Source of the DNA: Verpa conica
Taxonomy: Eukaryota > Ascomycota > Pezizomycetes > Pezizales > Morchellaceae
Assembly: GCA_033030425.1 (NCBI GenBank)
Contig: JAUFSD010000010.1
Location: 496,001 to 560,000 of the forward strand
DNA length: 64,000 nucleotides
Direction of reading: 5' to 3'
Shown: in pieces, positions 1-11,244 of the stretch
Position numbering within the stretch: the stretch's first letter is position 1
Layout: every line of letters begins with the position of its first letter
Translations under genes and position numbers: made by a program
The notes under the pieces: generated by a model
What the model saw: the letters and a program-made list of their open reading frames with translations, nothing else
What the model was told of the DNA's origin: nothing
Database searches by the model: none

Positions 1-1765
1 AGATGATTTTCTGATTTTATCAAGGGCTATAAGCACCTGTTTGGCGGAGGTTTGTTGGCAGATATATTCGACGTGAAAGCGAACCAGTAAGAACCTATAT
101 TCACTTAAAATCTAAAGGTATTATAAAGGCCAATCGGCAATACTTACATCCCTTCTGCGCATCCTACTAACTCATCTACGATTCTATCCATGCATTTACT
201 CTGCTGAATAAGACGCCGTGCTCGCCGGTTCTCGCCAATCTTCTCCTTGACGTATGTCCTAATATCCCCTTCCTGTGCATATATCTCAACTTTCCCTGCG
301 TTGGAGAAGCAATCCTGGATATCTTCCGGGTATGGCCGACTGGTGATGAAAAGACGCATAGTGCTCTCCGTCCCCATACGCTCAAAAAGTGGAAGCAGCT
401 CGCTCCGCTGCTCCTCACCACATTCGTCCAATGCGTCGAAGATGAGAAAAACTTGAGGGAATAATTTCTGAGTCTCCTGAAGAGCCATATAGAGATCTTC
501 CAAGGTAAAGCTTTTTTTTTCACGAGAGCATTTATCGTACAACTGTTCAATCCCGATGGGGAGTTGATCTAACCGACAGACAAGTTGTTTTACAAGACTA
601 GCGAGGATATTGGTAGGCTGTTGTTGAATTTGATCACTGTAATCAAAATATATGTATGCTATTCCGTGTTTCTTTGTTTGCGCCAGAGCTTCGAAATGAT
701 CTATCACCAAAGAGCTAAAATGCACCCGAGACTTTAGCTGTAGTACTTTTCTCTACGTTCAAGTAGCATATATACCTTAAAAATGTTTTCCCCGCCCCCG
801 CTACGTAAAAATTCTCATGAGCATTAAATTAAAGCCTTGGAAGGGAAATGTTTGGGCACTTACGAATACCATAACCACAAAGTATATTAGAATCAGAATC
901 CTGCTTGGCCCACTTCTGAAATCCTGGTAATTCGAAGATCCATCCACCTGTATTCTTCTGTCTTTTTTTACTGATTTCCACGTGCTTTGTGTCAAAAGCC
1001 CCCGGGTATAACCACTCTAGGATATCCTTACGTTTTTCAGCTAGAGTTATATGTATGAGCCTTAAATCCTTCTCCATTGCGTAAAGGTAATCTGAAAATA
1101 GCACCTACTTAAACGCGTTTCCTCTTTGACTGTAGTATCTGCCTTGATAGCCCCTTGAAGACTGTAGACTGTAGCGTTTGTATCACGAGTAACGATATCT
1201 ATATCGTGAACAAATCTATCTATCTCCTGAATGGCAAGGTCCACGCCCCGGATATATGCTTCAATAGCCTTTGAAAGGGCACTTCCTTAGATCAGTATAA
1301 ATAATTCTATAGGGGTGTCGAAGTCTTGATGTTGAGGTCCACTCACAGCTGGTCAGCGGTCAAGGCAAATATAAATAAACTTTTATGGCGTTCTATTCGT
1401 GCGATTTTTTGTAACGTTTCCGTTTCTTTAAATGGCCATTTTAGGTTGTCTATCAGCCCTTTGAGTCCATCCCTAGTCCCTAGTTTTGACTGGAGTTCAG
1501 TTAGGTCCTTCATACACCCCTCGATTGGGCCCCCTTTCTCGTTGAGCCTTTGAATCGCTGTCGACTGTGCCCCGGGTTTATCGATATGGTCTTGTAGGGT
1601 GGTAAGGACTCTTGCGAGTGAGCTTAGTTCATAAACTAGATCCTTGCAGTCTTTCGATGCTCGCTTGACTCCCCCGATGTAGTCGTATCCCATGGCAGTT
1701 AACTTTCCAGTAAGCTGTATCAAAGCAATAATATTCACAGCAAGTCCGATGCTTTCAAGAGCCAT
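1..1765 (-). CDS. NACHT-domain STAND (NLR-like) protein, 5' part; truncated by the window edge
   Basis: Exons read on the minus strand: 1765-1347, 1281 to about 1130, about 1100-864, 800-776 (25 nt), 714-148 and 94 to the edge. The start is the ATG at 1765 (MALESIGLAVNIIALIQ), typical of the helical N-terminal domain of fungal STAND proteins. Exon 3 carries the linker ...TGGWIFELPGFQKW. The microexon supplies the Walker A loop (GIPGAGKT across the junctions). The next exon starts SSLVIDHF and contains the Walker B motif FLIFDALDEC and the sensor-like FITSRP. The last exon begins FLLVRFHVEYI. NACHT proteins are signalling NTPases used in fungal self/non-self recognition; C-terminal repeats would lie outside the window. 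Weak point: the frame changes between about 1130 and 1095 without a convincing intron, so either an intron was misjudged or the gene carries a frameshift. Confidence 0.85.
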
Positions 1766-1917
1766 CACTTTGAGCGTTCTAGGGCCAGGGAGTGTTGGTG
1801 TGTGGTGGGTTTGTTCTTCTGCTGAATATGGAGTGGGGAGGTTGACTCTAGGCTCCGTTCTTGTGCGACCATGTATGCACGGGATTCAGCTCGCAGTATT
1901 GTATGTACCTACACGTA

Positions 1918-2351
1918 CCGTAGTAATTGTGATAAGTGGTCGGTCACACAGGCGATCTAAATAGACTTCGGGCGTTCTGAGGGCTTTGTGCCGGTATTGG
2001 CGGTCCTAATGGGGTGAAACAGGGTAGTAAATAGGATGTGACATGAGAAAAAAAGAAAAGGTAGTATTCAGTGTCCTAAATGAGATATCAAAGAGTATCA
2101 ATATTGCACTGCTGATGGTGAAAAAAAAATTAAAGATCCAAAAGTAAAAGTCTGCCTCTACCAGGGACTGTTGCTGGCACTTAGGAAGATTTTCTCTTTT
2201 TTTTGCTGATCACAGAGCTGTATTTCGCCCCCTTTAACTCTCTTGCAGCTAAAAGTGGCTAATGTCTTTGATTTTAAAGCCTTTTGATTTAGAACGCCCA
2301 AAGTCTATTTTGACTGTCTGTGTGACCGACCGTTTATCCGAATTACTACGG
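1918..2351. mobile_element. MITE, Tc1/mariner-type (TA duplication), 61-bp terminal inverted repeats
   Basis: The left end (1918-1978) and the reverse complement of the right end (2291-2351) both start CCGTAGTAATT, share TCGGTCACACAG and end GGGCGTTCT; about 52 of 61 positions match. The element is flanked by TA on both sides (1916-1917 and 2352-2353). The 434-bp body has no transposase frame, so it is non-autonomous. TA duplication plus terminal inverted repeats is the Tc1/mariner/pogo signature; the exact family is not determined. Confidence 0.85.
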
Positions 2352-3117
2352 TATGTACTCTACCAATAAATCCACAATTTTCCTAGAAAAACCACAACCG
2401 TATAGAAGACTTTTTTTCATATATACATCAATTTGGAAATGTAGTTTCCTCTGGACGAAGTGAAGGGTATGGACGCGGGCGTGGGTCTGCCCTGTAGGGG
2501 TGGCTTGTGAAAGATTAGAAAAAACCCTAACCTAGGCCCTGTACCTTATGCAACTATACGATGCTACTAGTTCTCATGTACCTGTTTTAATCCGTTCCTA
2601 TACTCACACATCTTAGTACTGTACTATTAGCGGGCGTAGTTTGTTCTTCTGGGATAAGTACCTCAAAGTCACCTAGTACAGGCCCGAGTCTACTGGGAAA
2701 CCTATTAGATTTAAGTAGTGCCTTATTGCGCCTTTTGCAGATGAAGAGATCTCAGTAGCCGTTGGGGAAGAGGGTCAGGGAATTTATGAAGTTATAGGAG
2801 ATGAGGCGGTGATAGGAAGGGAAATGTAAGGGGGTAGGTATTGTGAGAGATAAAGTCTTTTAAAGGAGGAAGATGGCGATTTATGGGGTGTGTATCGGTA
2901 GGCGAATATCGGTATAGGGTTAGAGAGTAATGATGAAGGTTCTGGGGTGAAAGATATGACATTTATCGCACAAGGTGGCCACAACTTCGTATGGGTCGTT
3001 ACAATCTCCTCAAGGTGCAGAGGGCCCATGACGGTTCCAAAGTCAAGTCAAGTTTGCCATATATAGTATCAAACCAGGGATAATCTTACGGCATTCATAT
3101 CAAAGTTGATTCAGGTA

Positions 3118-3170
3118 TAGTCTCGTGCCCATCCCCTACGACGCAGCTTGCTGCGTCACCGTACACCCCT
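3118..3170 (+). repeat. Dispersed repeat copy 1 (TAGTCTCGTGCCC family)
   Basis: Begins TAGTCTCGTGCCCATCCCCT and continues with a perfect 8-bp hairpin (GACGCAGC, TT loop, GCTGCGTC). Related copies are at 6073, 16172 and, inverted, 26572-26601. Confidence 0.55.
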
Positions 3171-3239
3171 TTACGTTTTGGACATTTTCTCAACTTAAGT
3201 AATTAACCCGCTATATGCTAAGAACATACTCAACGGTCT

Positions 3240-5859
3240 CTATCCGCTGGTTTTTGACTGCTCAAGTACCAACTGTGCCCCCATCTTCTGCAGAACAAAT
3301 TTCTGAATCTTTCCACTCGCTGTCTTCGGATATGCGTCGACGAAAAATACATACTTAGGCACTATTGTATCCCTAGGAGTTAGCTCTAAGCTCTAATATT
3401 CCCTAACTTAGAATATAGCAGAGTACAGACCAAGATGGTGAGATAGTTTCTCTCTAACCCACGCCCGCACCTCATCAGGTGTGACTTCCACTGATTCCTC
3501 TTTACGAACGAATACAGCGACGACTTCACCATAACGATCGTCCTTTAGACCGACTGCTGAGGCCTCAATGATGGAAGGATGGGAGAGGAGACAGTTTTCG
3601 ATTTCTAGGGGATGCTGGCGATGGAGATGGTGTCACTAATATTAGACGGAAAATACGAGTGAAAAATTAGATCAATAACATACGATATTCTCACCGCCCC
3701 GGATAATGAGGTCCTTTAATCTTCCGGTTATCTACGTATCAGTCAGTATTTATTTTCATTATCTCATAGATAATAGAGATACCTACTTTGACATAGCCTT
3801 CAGCGTCCATCTCGGCTTCATCACCCGTCTACTCAATTTGTCTCAGAAATTATTGTAAATCCTGAAGGCAGGAAAAAAGTGACGACATACATGCATCCAA
3901 ACTTTCCCTTCATCATCCTGCATCATTACTTCCGCTGTTCTAACAGGGTCATTCCAATAACCCTTCTGGAGAAGGTACCCAGAAACCGCAAGCTCTCCTC
4001 GTTCCCCAATTGGGAGGGTTTTGGAACGATCAGTCGCAGATACTATCTTTGCCCTGTAATAAAGCTTAGATGCTATGTCTCTGCATACGATGTGGGCAAA
4101 GTGGCTATAGAAACTTACTCAACATGGGGCATTAATCTCCCAACACTATCAACACGCTTAGCGAGTGGATCATCTGTTGTCGTCATCGCAGAAACCGGTG
4201 ATGTCTCAGTCATCCTACACCCACAACCTTTAGAACCACCGATATAGATCATAGGTGCAGTAGTCTCACCCGTAACATATAGCTATATCAATTTGTTAGT
4301 GAAGTACCAGAGTGAAGGTTGGTAATCTCAACACCTACTTAGCTCCGTCAAATTCAAAGTCGAGTGTAATTTCTTCATCAGTTCCGTCGGGATACTGCTC
4401 CCCGCTGCAATACCCGTCCGGAGGTATTGAAATCCTTCATATGGAACCGCACCATTTTGTAGTAGCTCGAGTGCTGCTGTAAACATTGTTGGGACACCAT
4501 AGAGGGCTGTGCATCTTTCCTCTTGCACAGCTTTAAGTGTAAGGAGGGGGTCGAAACATTCAGAAGGGAATACGATTGTAGAGCCTGTGTGCTTTAGCTT
4601 GACCTAAAACAACTTTGAATCAATGATATCTACGAGTATCTTACCATGAGTTGCGGTAGCCATATATCCCAACACACTTCCGAAACAACTGGTTTACCTA
4701 TGAACACCGAACCTTGTTATACATACCTAAGGGCATAGGTGATTTACTTACTGAAATAACGGTGGAGGACAGCATACGATATCTCTATTTGTCAGAAGCA
4801 TCCGATCACCAATACTTTTACCATTGTTTAGTATAGACCTATGTGTCAAGCACGCAGCTTTCGGCACTGAAGTCGTCCTTTAACATCCAAGTGACATTTT
4901 GTAAGTACAGGTATCATCGGTAGCTTCACATACGGGATAAAGACCCACCCACTAGTAAATTGAATATTCACTATATCATCAGGACTCAACCCTTGTTCAC
5001 TCAAAGCACCACGACCAACACCGTCTTCAAGTATGTCCCGGAAGATTTTAAATGCTTTGAACGACGAAGCATCAACCCGACCGTACGAATTATCGACTAT
5101 AATGACATTCTTGAGCGATGGCACAAGTTCCGAGTTGCAACTTGTCTCTAATGATGGGGAAATCTGCTGGAGAAGCGGTATGTTTGACCGTGGAGGCTTT
5201 CGTGGGAGGTTTGTCTCTAGTGATATTATGAGATGGGAGGCATCGAGGTGATTCAGGGCTGAGACGACTTGATTGGCATTGAATGATGGGTTTAAAGGGA
5301 CCTTTGAAACCGGTGAAGAGAATCAGAATATGGGCTTGGGTGACTTTTATGGGATTCCTTGAGTGAGCTTCACCAGTATAGCACCAAGTTTAAAAAGAGC
5401 ATAGGTTGCCAGAGCAAACTCGGAATTGTTTCCAAGTGAAACAGCAACGCGATCCCCTTTAGCGACGCCGAGATTAGAGAGACCATGTGCAAGAGCGTTA
5501 GATTTATTGTGCAAGTCATGATACGAAAGACGGATATTTTGGTGCTTTGATATAACGCTGGCACCAAAAATTAGCACCATAAGACAGAGCTACGTATACA
5601 AAAAGGACAACAAACGCCAGTGAGTCTCCATATTTAGAAGTGATACTAGCGAGATGGCTTCCAGTCGTCTGTTCTAGCAGTGGAGGCTACGCGTACACCA
5701 CATCAACATGAGCAATTCACCTCTAAGTCTGGCTCAGCTTACTTCGGAAGGGCCTCGGTAGTGGCTCAATGTTAGGAGCGTTCTCGAGCCTCTCGTAGCA
5801 GAGATTGGGCGAAAATAAGAAGCCCGAAAAGCTTTGAAGAGACGTGTCGCGGGTTTCAT
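3240..5859 (-). CDS. Acyl-CoA synthetase (AMP-dependent synthetase/ligase), ACSF2-like, 13 exons
   Basis: Activates a fatty acid to acyl-CoA through an acyl-adenylate. Exons: 5859-5743, 5686-5600, 5544-5374, 5301-4949, 4877-4752, 4688-4645, 4584-4339, 4227-4119, 4053-3891, 3828-3787, 3731-3684, 3614-3431, 3361-3240. All phases agree and give 603 aa, normal for the family. The N-terminus ([16 protein letters not shown]) is basic and hydrophobic like a mitochondrial presequence. Visible motifs: the phosphate-binding loop [16 protein letters not shown] split by an intron, [53 protein letters not shown], and the catalytic lysine in [11 protein letters not shown]. Odd: the usual YGMTE motif reads CRMTE at the exon 7/8 junction, and the exon 12 donor is GTCTGT. 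Substrate chain length cannot be read from sequence; medium-chain is a guess from ACSF2 similarity. Confidence 0.88.
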
Positions 5860-6072
5860 GGTCTTGAGATATTCGTATAAAGTACATGTGTTGATAATTA
5901 ATATCGGTTTATCGGGAAGTGGAGACCTCCTGCCCTGCACAGTGGGTGGGGTAATCCGGGGTCCGGAGATTGCCGCATGCACGGGTCAGATCTGCAGATC
6001 TGGGCGGTGCCGTGAAAACAGCCACAAACGCCACATACTTGTGCGAGTGATTTTTTATGACATAGGGTTACT

Positions 6073-6110
6073 TAGTCTCGTTCCATCCCCTATGCAGCAA
6101 AGCAAACCTG
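6073..6110 (+). repeat. Dispersed repeat copy 2 (TAGTCTCGTGCCC family, diverged)
   Basis: Reads TAGTCTCGTTCCATCCCCTA followed by TGCAGCAAAG, aligning with copy 1 with a few changes. Confidence 0.4.
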
Positions 6111-7124
6111 GGGTACGAGGCCAATGGTTACCTTGGGTATCTCTAAGAGAGAAAGATATCCCTTAACGTAACTACAAGAAGCTTCAATTAATGGTACTAC
6201 ATGTAGTCACTAAGCGAACAGTCGGCGACTTGAACTTTCATCAAATCCTGCATAGATGGGCAATGACAACAAAAGGAGCTAGAACATAAAAAAATATTAC
6301 GAATAACTTATATCTGAGTTTTTAATTCGTTAAGATTTTTTGGGCGCCTAAGTTAGTACATGTTGCTTCGCCGGTTAATTCCGGTCAGCCCTATGGATAG
6401 ATTGGTTAAGAATTTTAAGCGCGTAGCACACAAGGAAGCTGGAATGCCTAGGATACCCACCGGTAAAGGATTCTCGAGGTTCCTGGGTAATTATAATTTA
6501 CTTTTCATTGGGGGTAAAGTATAAGCGCGGGAGCCTCCAATGACTCAGCCACCATACCCCGGGTGTTATACATATGTGAAGCTTAGCATTCCATGGCTAA
6601 AAAGGGTCTAGCAATGCTCTTGGAATGTTGACTTGATTCTATAAATAAATTTATTTATTTCCTTTGGTTAACCTGATAATTTAGCCCTATGGTACGTAGC
6701 AGACTGAAACTGCGTCAGAATTTTAACGATCGTTTATTGTGCACCTTATTTCTTGCAGTAGCTAGTTACATTCCAGTCAGATTGTAATATTTTTCAAAGG
6801 ATCGAGGTATAGTGTTGGTAGGTTGGTGATCTTTCACCGGTGCCGTAGACCATTGGTGGTCTACTACGCGTCGCCACGATTCCACGATTCAGAGGGAAGA
6901 AGTTAATTTGCGAACACTTTACAGAAGGGGGATTCGCCGAGTTCTATGATTCGTCAGCATAGCAAGCCACTAATACACCAAGACGTGTGGCTCAGAGGCT
7001 ATCATCATTAGCTATATGGTTGGCATGCATGCATGCAAGATAGAGGCGTACACCGGTGAAGAGTACGCTAGAAAGAAACAACCACCAGCCCCCTTAAGGC
7101 ATACATGAGCATTTGTGGGGTCAA

Positions 7125-7163
7125 GGATCACACTACGACCTTTAAATCAACAGAATATATAAA
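7125..7163 (+). promoter_or_regulatory. Core promoter of CFEM gene 1 (TATA box and upstream GGATCAC)
   Basis: TATATAAA at 7156-7163 lies 164 nt before the ATG; the context AATATATAAACCA recurs in the second CFEM promoter. AAGGATCAC lies about 31 nt upstream of the TATA box and CGCAAATTACCT downstream; both have counterparts in the paralogue. The identity of any bound factor is unknown. Confidence 0.6.
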
Positions 7164-7326
7164 CCAACAAAAGGCAGAATACAAAGTTCTCCCCCCCACC
7201 GCAAATTACCTCGATCCAGCTACTCAACCAACAGAAAGAAAACCCACCGCAATTACCTCTCAGATATAAAAAAAATCATCAACGTCTACTCTAACACCCC
7301 ACCAGAAGATTCCGAAATCCAACACA

Positions 7327-7924
7327 ATGATTACATCAACCTTATTCCTCTACGCTACTACTGCATTCACTCTTTTCTCTTCAGCAACCGCAGCAACAAA
7401 CATCACCAGCGCCGCACAATTCTTCGACATTATACCAGCATGCGTCAAAGCCTGCGGGAACGAGAGTCTTGACTCAGTTAAGGCTTCTTGCGGCGATAAC
7501 TTTGAATGCGCATGCAAGCTCCTAGTCTCCATAGAAGAAGTCCCCTCACCCACAAACTCCACTACTACAAACTCTACCACGGCTTGTTTTTCGGCTTGTT
7601 CTCCTGCAGACCAGGAGGTTGCAAATACGGCTTCAACGGACCTCCTTACTAGCTGTCTTCCGTTCTTCCCAGGTATGTATACTGTCCTGAAAAAAAAAAA
7701 AAAAAGAGAAAAAAAAGAGTGCTCAAGAGTGTATGGCTAATGATTGGTGTATAGAGTTTGATGATGTTGACGTTACGTCTCCGAATGATACTACCGGGAA
7801 TAACGCTACAACTTCGATGGGGGTTCCGGCTGTGACGCAGTCGACTAATGCGGGGGCTTCGTTGGTGATGGGTTCTTTGTTGGTTGTTGCGCTTCCGGCG
7901 GTGCTTTCTGGGCTCTTCTTGTAG
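7327..7924 (+). CDS. CFEM-domain GPI-anchored surface protein 1
   Basis: Two exons, 7327-7672 and 7755-7924; the intron (7673-7754) has GTATGT, a GCTAATG branch site and TATAG. It has a signal peptide (MITSTLFLYATTAFTLFSSA) followed by a cysteine-rich domain with eight cysteines, including PACVKAC, FECACK, TACFSAC and LLTSCLPFF, which matches the CFEM pattern. A short Ser/Thr/Asn-rich stretch follows, and a C-terminal hydrophobic tail (ASLVMGSLLVVALPAVL) suited to GPI attachment. CFEM proteins act at the fungal surface, some in haem/iron capture and some in host contact; which role applies here is not visible. A close paralogue starts at 10571 on the same strand. Confidence 0.88.
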
Positions 7925-8720
7925 GGTGTGTGAAGGTTTAATATTTGGGGGAATAGTTTTATTATGATAGAGTGTTTGCTCTGTGTATGGCGTATAGATC
8001 AGTGTGTTTGGAGTTTCTGTATAGATCAGGAGGCTCGTTAGATCCGCGTAATAGAAAGCTGTCTACAAGAAATAGTTCTGTCTGGTGAATTAACAATTCT
8101 ATAGACTTCTTTTTAAGAATACTGTCGGCCAGGAAGTAACTTTCGTATAGGGAATTTATTAGAGGTGATAAACGTAAGATACAATATAGCTATCATCATC
8201 TCCACAAGTTGTTTCCGCAACTCTTCTGGTCTGGGTGTGACTAGACTTACTAAGCCACCTCATGTGTATCTCGCTCTACCTATTTAAGTTACTCCTGAAT
8301 GCGAGTGAGGATTTATGTCCTGATTCTTAGAACCCCCGATTAGCGCTTCGCTTACTTTAGGCTTAGATTTACTAGCTCAGCATAGACGCAGTTTCTTTCT
8401 CAGCAGACTTTCCCTTGTGATGAAACCCATCCATCACCGTTCCACTCCCCTAATACGGTTAACATACCTAAACATTTCCTTCTCTGAATTACATCTCCCA
8501 TACCGCACAACTGGATACCTCTCTAACGACCCGACTGGCACTCTAGAAGCGCCACGAAGACATTGGTCGTGTTGAGGATCCTGCGCAAGTCACAAAGACT
8601 ACAAAGAAAACCTTTACACATCCAAAAGGAGATACCCTTCAGAATCCCCCCCAACCACACCACAACAGAAAACATTTCTTGAAGAACTAGAAAAACCATT
8701 TAGTAGATTAACCGACCGAT

Positions 8721-8930
8721 ATGCTACATATTTCAGCATCGTCGGAAGTATCAGCTAGAGGAACACCGTCGTATGATTATCTTCGAATCTCAAGCAAACT
8801 TCGTAAAACCGCCAATGTGAGAAAGCAAGGGAAAATACCACGTTCCTCGGGTAAGCATAATATTTCCTCATGTGTATCACTTACTAATTATGTCTTTCCT
8901 TATAAAGAATGGATTGTTTAAAGGCGGGAT
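8721..8930 (+). CDS. Possible small spliced gene, unknown
   Basis: An ATG at 8721 opens a short basic frame (MLHISASSEVSARGTPSY...). Near 8850 a plausible intron follows: GTAAGC donor, TTACTAAT branch site and TATAAAG acceptor. Splicing gives a product of about 48 aa ending EWIV. No signal peptide or domain is visible. The good splice signals are the only support; it may be chance. Confidence 0.2.
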
Positions 8931-10407
8931 CAACATAAACACTAGAGCTACTCAACTATCCTATGGTTTTTCCTATGGTTTTTCCAGGGCATCTTTATCT
9001 TTGAAATGCCGATCAAAAGACGTCACCTGAAACACTTTCACGTGATATTTATAATGACGTCATATTTCCAGAGGCGGGTTCCATGCAGAGGCATGGTGTC
9101 TCTCTTAGACAGTGATGGGTTCTATACTCCTCGAAAGTTACAGAGAGTCTTTTCCTGTAATAATTGTCCTAGGGACCAAAACAAGCAGGTACGATAATAA
9201 CTCTGATGGTTGTCGAGGTGAAGTGTCGCTAAGGGTACCAGCCAGCTCTGGCATAGTTGGGAAAAAAACCGTCAAAGAGGGGGAGGAAATAATTGTATCC
9301 AGAGTTACTAGGGAAAACGAGGGCTCAATTAATGGATGTATTGTGATTGCGGTATTATCATCATGGTATGGGATAATGCGCTTGAGTTATTGTATCTTAC
9401 TAGCTATGGTGCAGATATTGAGACGGAGTTGTCCTAACAATGGATCACTGGTCGGGCCTGGTGTAGCATGTCGAGTGCGCAGAAAGATGTATTAGAAAGA
9501 TATCGGTGTAATATTGAAGGAGGTCGCGGTTACTAGGACCGAAGGACTTTTAGTGATCAAGATGGCCTAGGACCTCTAATAGTTATTAAAGGAGAAAACA
9601 TCAATCTACTATAGGGCTCTGAGTAGTTAAGAGGACATGAGTTTCACGTGCTTAATATGTAATTAGGAAAGTGTTATAGCGGGAGAGATTGTGTGCGCTT
9701 GGTCGGACCATTTACGAAGTTCCAACGGTTGCCTAGTTAGATATCGCACCCAATATGTCCTACTATAGACAGTAGAGTAGTATAGCGGTATTTAACAGCG
9801 AATAGGCGCGGAGGGTTAGATAGTACTTGAGTCGGGAGTAAGTCTCTAAACATAAAGGACTTGAATTTCCAAACAACCCTAGTCCTTCTTTGGATATACG
9901 TATTTGTCTAAAGGGGCTAAAGTTAACTCTCCCTATAAGAATACTACTTGTAAAAATAATGACTACAAGAATATGTATGCTCAGTCTCAGTAGATTGATA
10001 CAGCCAATTACCTCTACAACAATTACCTTATAATAATCTGTACTCTTATAGGAAAATACTAACGCGCATAGAATAACCCCTGTATACTCAGGACCACGTA
10101 TTCTCACGTATAAGGCGAACACTCCTCTACACTAAAATCATATAAGGATATCCACCCTGTGAGTTTAGGCCCAAGCGTGTTCTTACCGTGATGACCCTAT
10201 TTACGGGCTTGTTTAGCGCAATTGCTCTCGGGAAAACTAAGCAAAAGTGCACTGCGCTGCCGACGAGTGCCGCACAGTTCATCTGACGGGGGCTGGGCTG
10301 GGGTTGGGTTGGGGTTTGATACACACATGGGGGGGCCACAAGCCGGTGTGCCGCGTGTATCAGGAGAAAAAGCAAGTTGCGACTCCCCCCTTTGGGATTC
10401 CGTACAA

Positions 10408-10451
10408 GGATCACCCGCCAAGGGTCACGAGCCTGTGAAAGAATATATAAA
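10408..10451 (+). promoter_or_regulatory. Core promoter of CFEM gene 2 (TATA box and upstream GGATCAC)
   Basis: TATATAAA at 10444-10451 lies 120 nt before the ATG, in the context AATATATAAACCAGCAGA. CAAGGATCAC lies about 36 nt upstream and CGCAATTTACCT downstream; the same three blocks precede CFEM gene 1. Confidence 0.6.
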
Positions 10452-10570
10452 CCAGCAGAGAAAACGTCAGCACTCGCAATTTACCTTACTACCCAGTCTC
10501 TCTCTCTCTCTCAGATCGTCCGTAGTCCATCTCTCCCCGCCCTAGAAACCTCAATCCCCACACAAACGTC

Positions 10571-11244
10571 ATGATTTCATCCACCGTATTCCTCTACGCC
10601 GCTACCGCGTTCGCATTCTTCGCGTCAACGACCTCAGCGACATACACGAACGGCGACGACTTCTTCAACGCCCTCCCAACATGTATCAAGAAATGCAACC
10701 AGGAAGTCTACAAGATAATCGACGACACCTGCGACAAAAGCAGCAACAACCTCGAATGCGTATGCGAAGCCCTAGCCGTACAATCCGCAAACGCAACAGA
10801 TGCAACAACCTGCTCTCTAGCCTGCTCTAAAGCCGATCAAATCGATGCTACCGAAGTTATTATGAACTTTGCTGTAGACTGTCTTCCGTACATTTCTGGT
10901 ATGCTATTCCTCTCTCTCTCTCTGCATACGCGTTTTTGGGGGGATAATTGCTAATTTGGTGTATAGACGATGATTCGAATAACTCTACAACTTCAATGTC
11001 TCCATCTGCGACGGGATCTACTGCCCTTCCGAGCGGGAGTGCTACTTCAAGTGTTAGTGGAACTAGCGGAACTGCAACTTCTACAAGCACAGGATTGGTC
11101 ACTTCAACGACCGCTACTACTGCTGCATCGGGTACTGCTGAAGCAGCTGTTGAAACACAGGCTACCGGCGCGGGAACTTTATTGTTGGTAAACTCTTTAT
11201 TTGTGGTCGCGGTTCCGGCTATACTTTCTACGCTTTTCATTTAA
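10571..11244 (+). CDS. CFEM-domain GPI-anchored surface protein 2
   Basis: Two exons, 10571-10898 and 10967-11244; the intron sits at the same place and phase as in the paralogue at 7327, just after the last cysteine (CLPYIS). The signal peptide is MISSTVFLYAATAFAFFAST. Eight cysteines follow in the same spacing (PTCIKKC, LECVCE, TTCSLACSKAD, VDCLPY). Exon 2 encodes a long Ser/Thr/Gly-rich stalk, probably O-glycosylated, longer than in the first copy, and ends in a hydrophobic GPI signal (LLLVNSLFVVAVPAILS). Gene structure, leader and promoter blocks all point to tandem duplication followed by stalk divergence. Confidence 0.9.

Larger units (their letters stand above)
1769..3239. other. Gene-free interval containing a MITE
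   Basis: No convincing coding sequence. The interval holds the 434-bp MITE at 1918-2351 and a dispersed-repeat copy at 3118-3170. Short ORFs here show no domain, no codon bias and no splice support. Confidence 0.6.
5860..7326. other. Intergenic region between the acyl-CoA synthetase and the first CFEM gene
   Basis: No gene seen. It contains a dispersed-repeat copy at 6073, an AT-rich near-palindrome (AAATAAATTTATTT) near 6646, an alternating GCATGC run near 7024, and the promoter of the CFEM gene near its right end. Confidence 0.55.
7925..10570. other. Interval between the two CFEM paralogues
   Basis: No recognisable gene. Several ORFs of 60-127 codons occur (for example 9112-9495 plus, 9763-10122 minus) with no known domain. 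A tandem duplication of a 12-14-nt unit (CCTATGGTTTTT) lies near 8959, and a TGACGTCA palindrome near 9054. The right end holds the promoter of CFEM gene 2. Confidence 0.5.

Noticed and set aside
10222..10545. 107-codon ORF upstream of CFEM gene 2
   Set aside because: Overlaps the promoter and leader of the CFEM gene; no domain and several competing frames on both strands.
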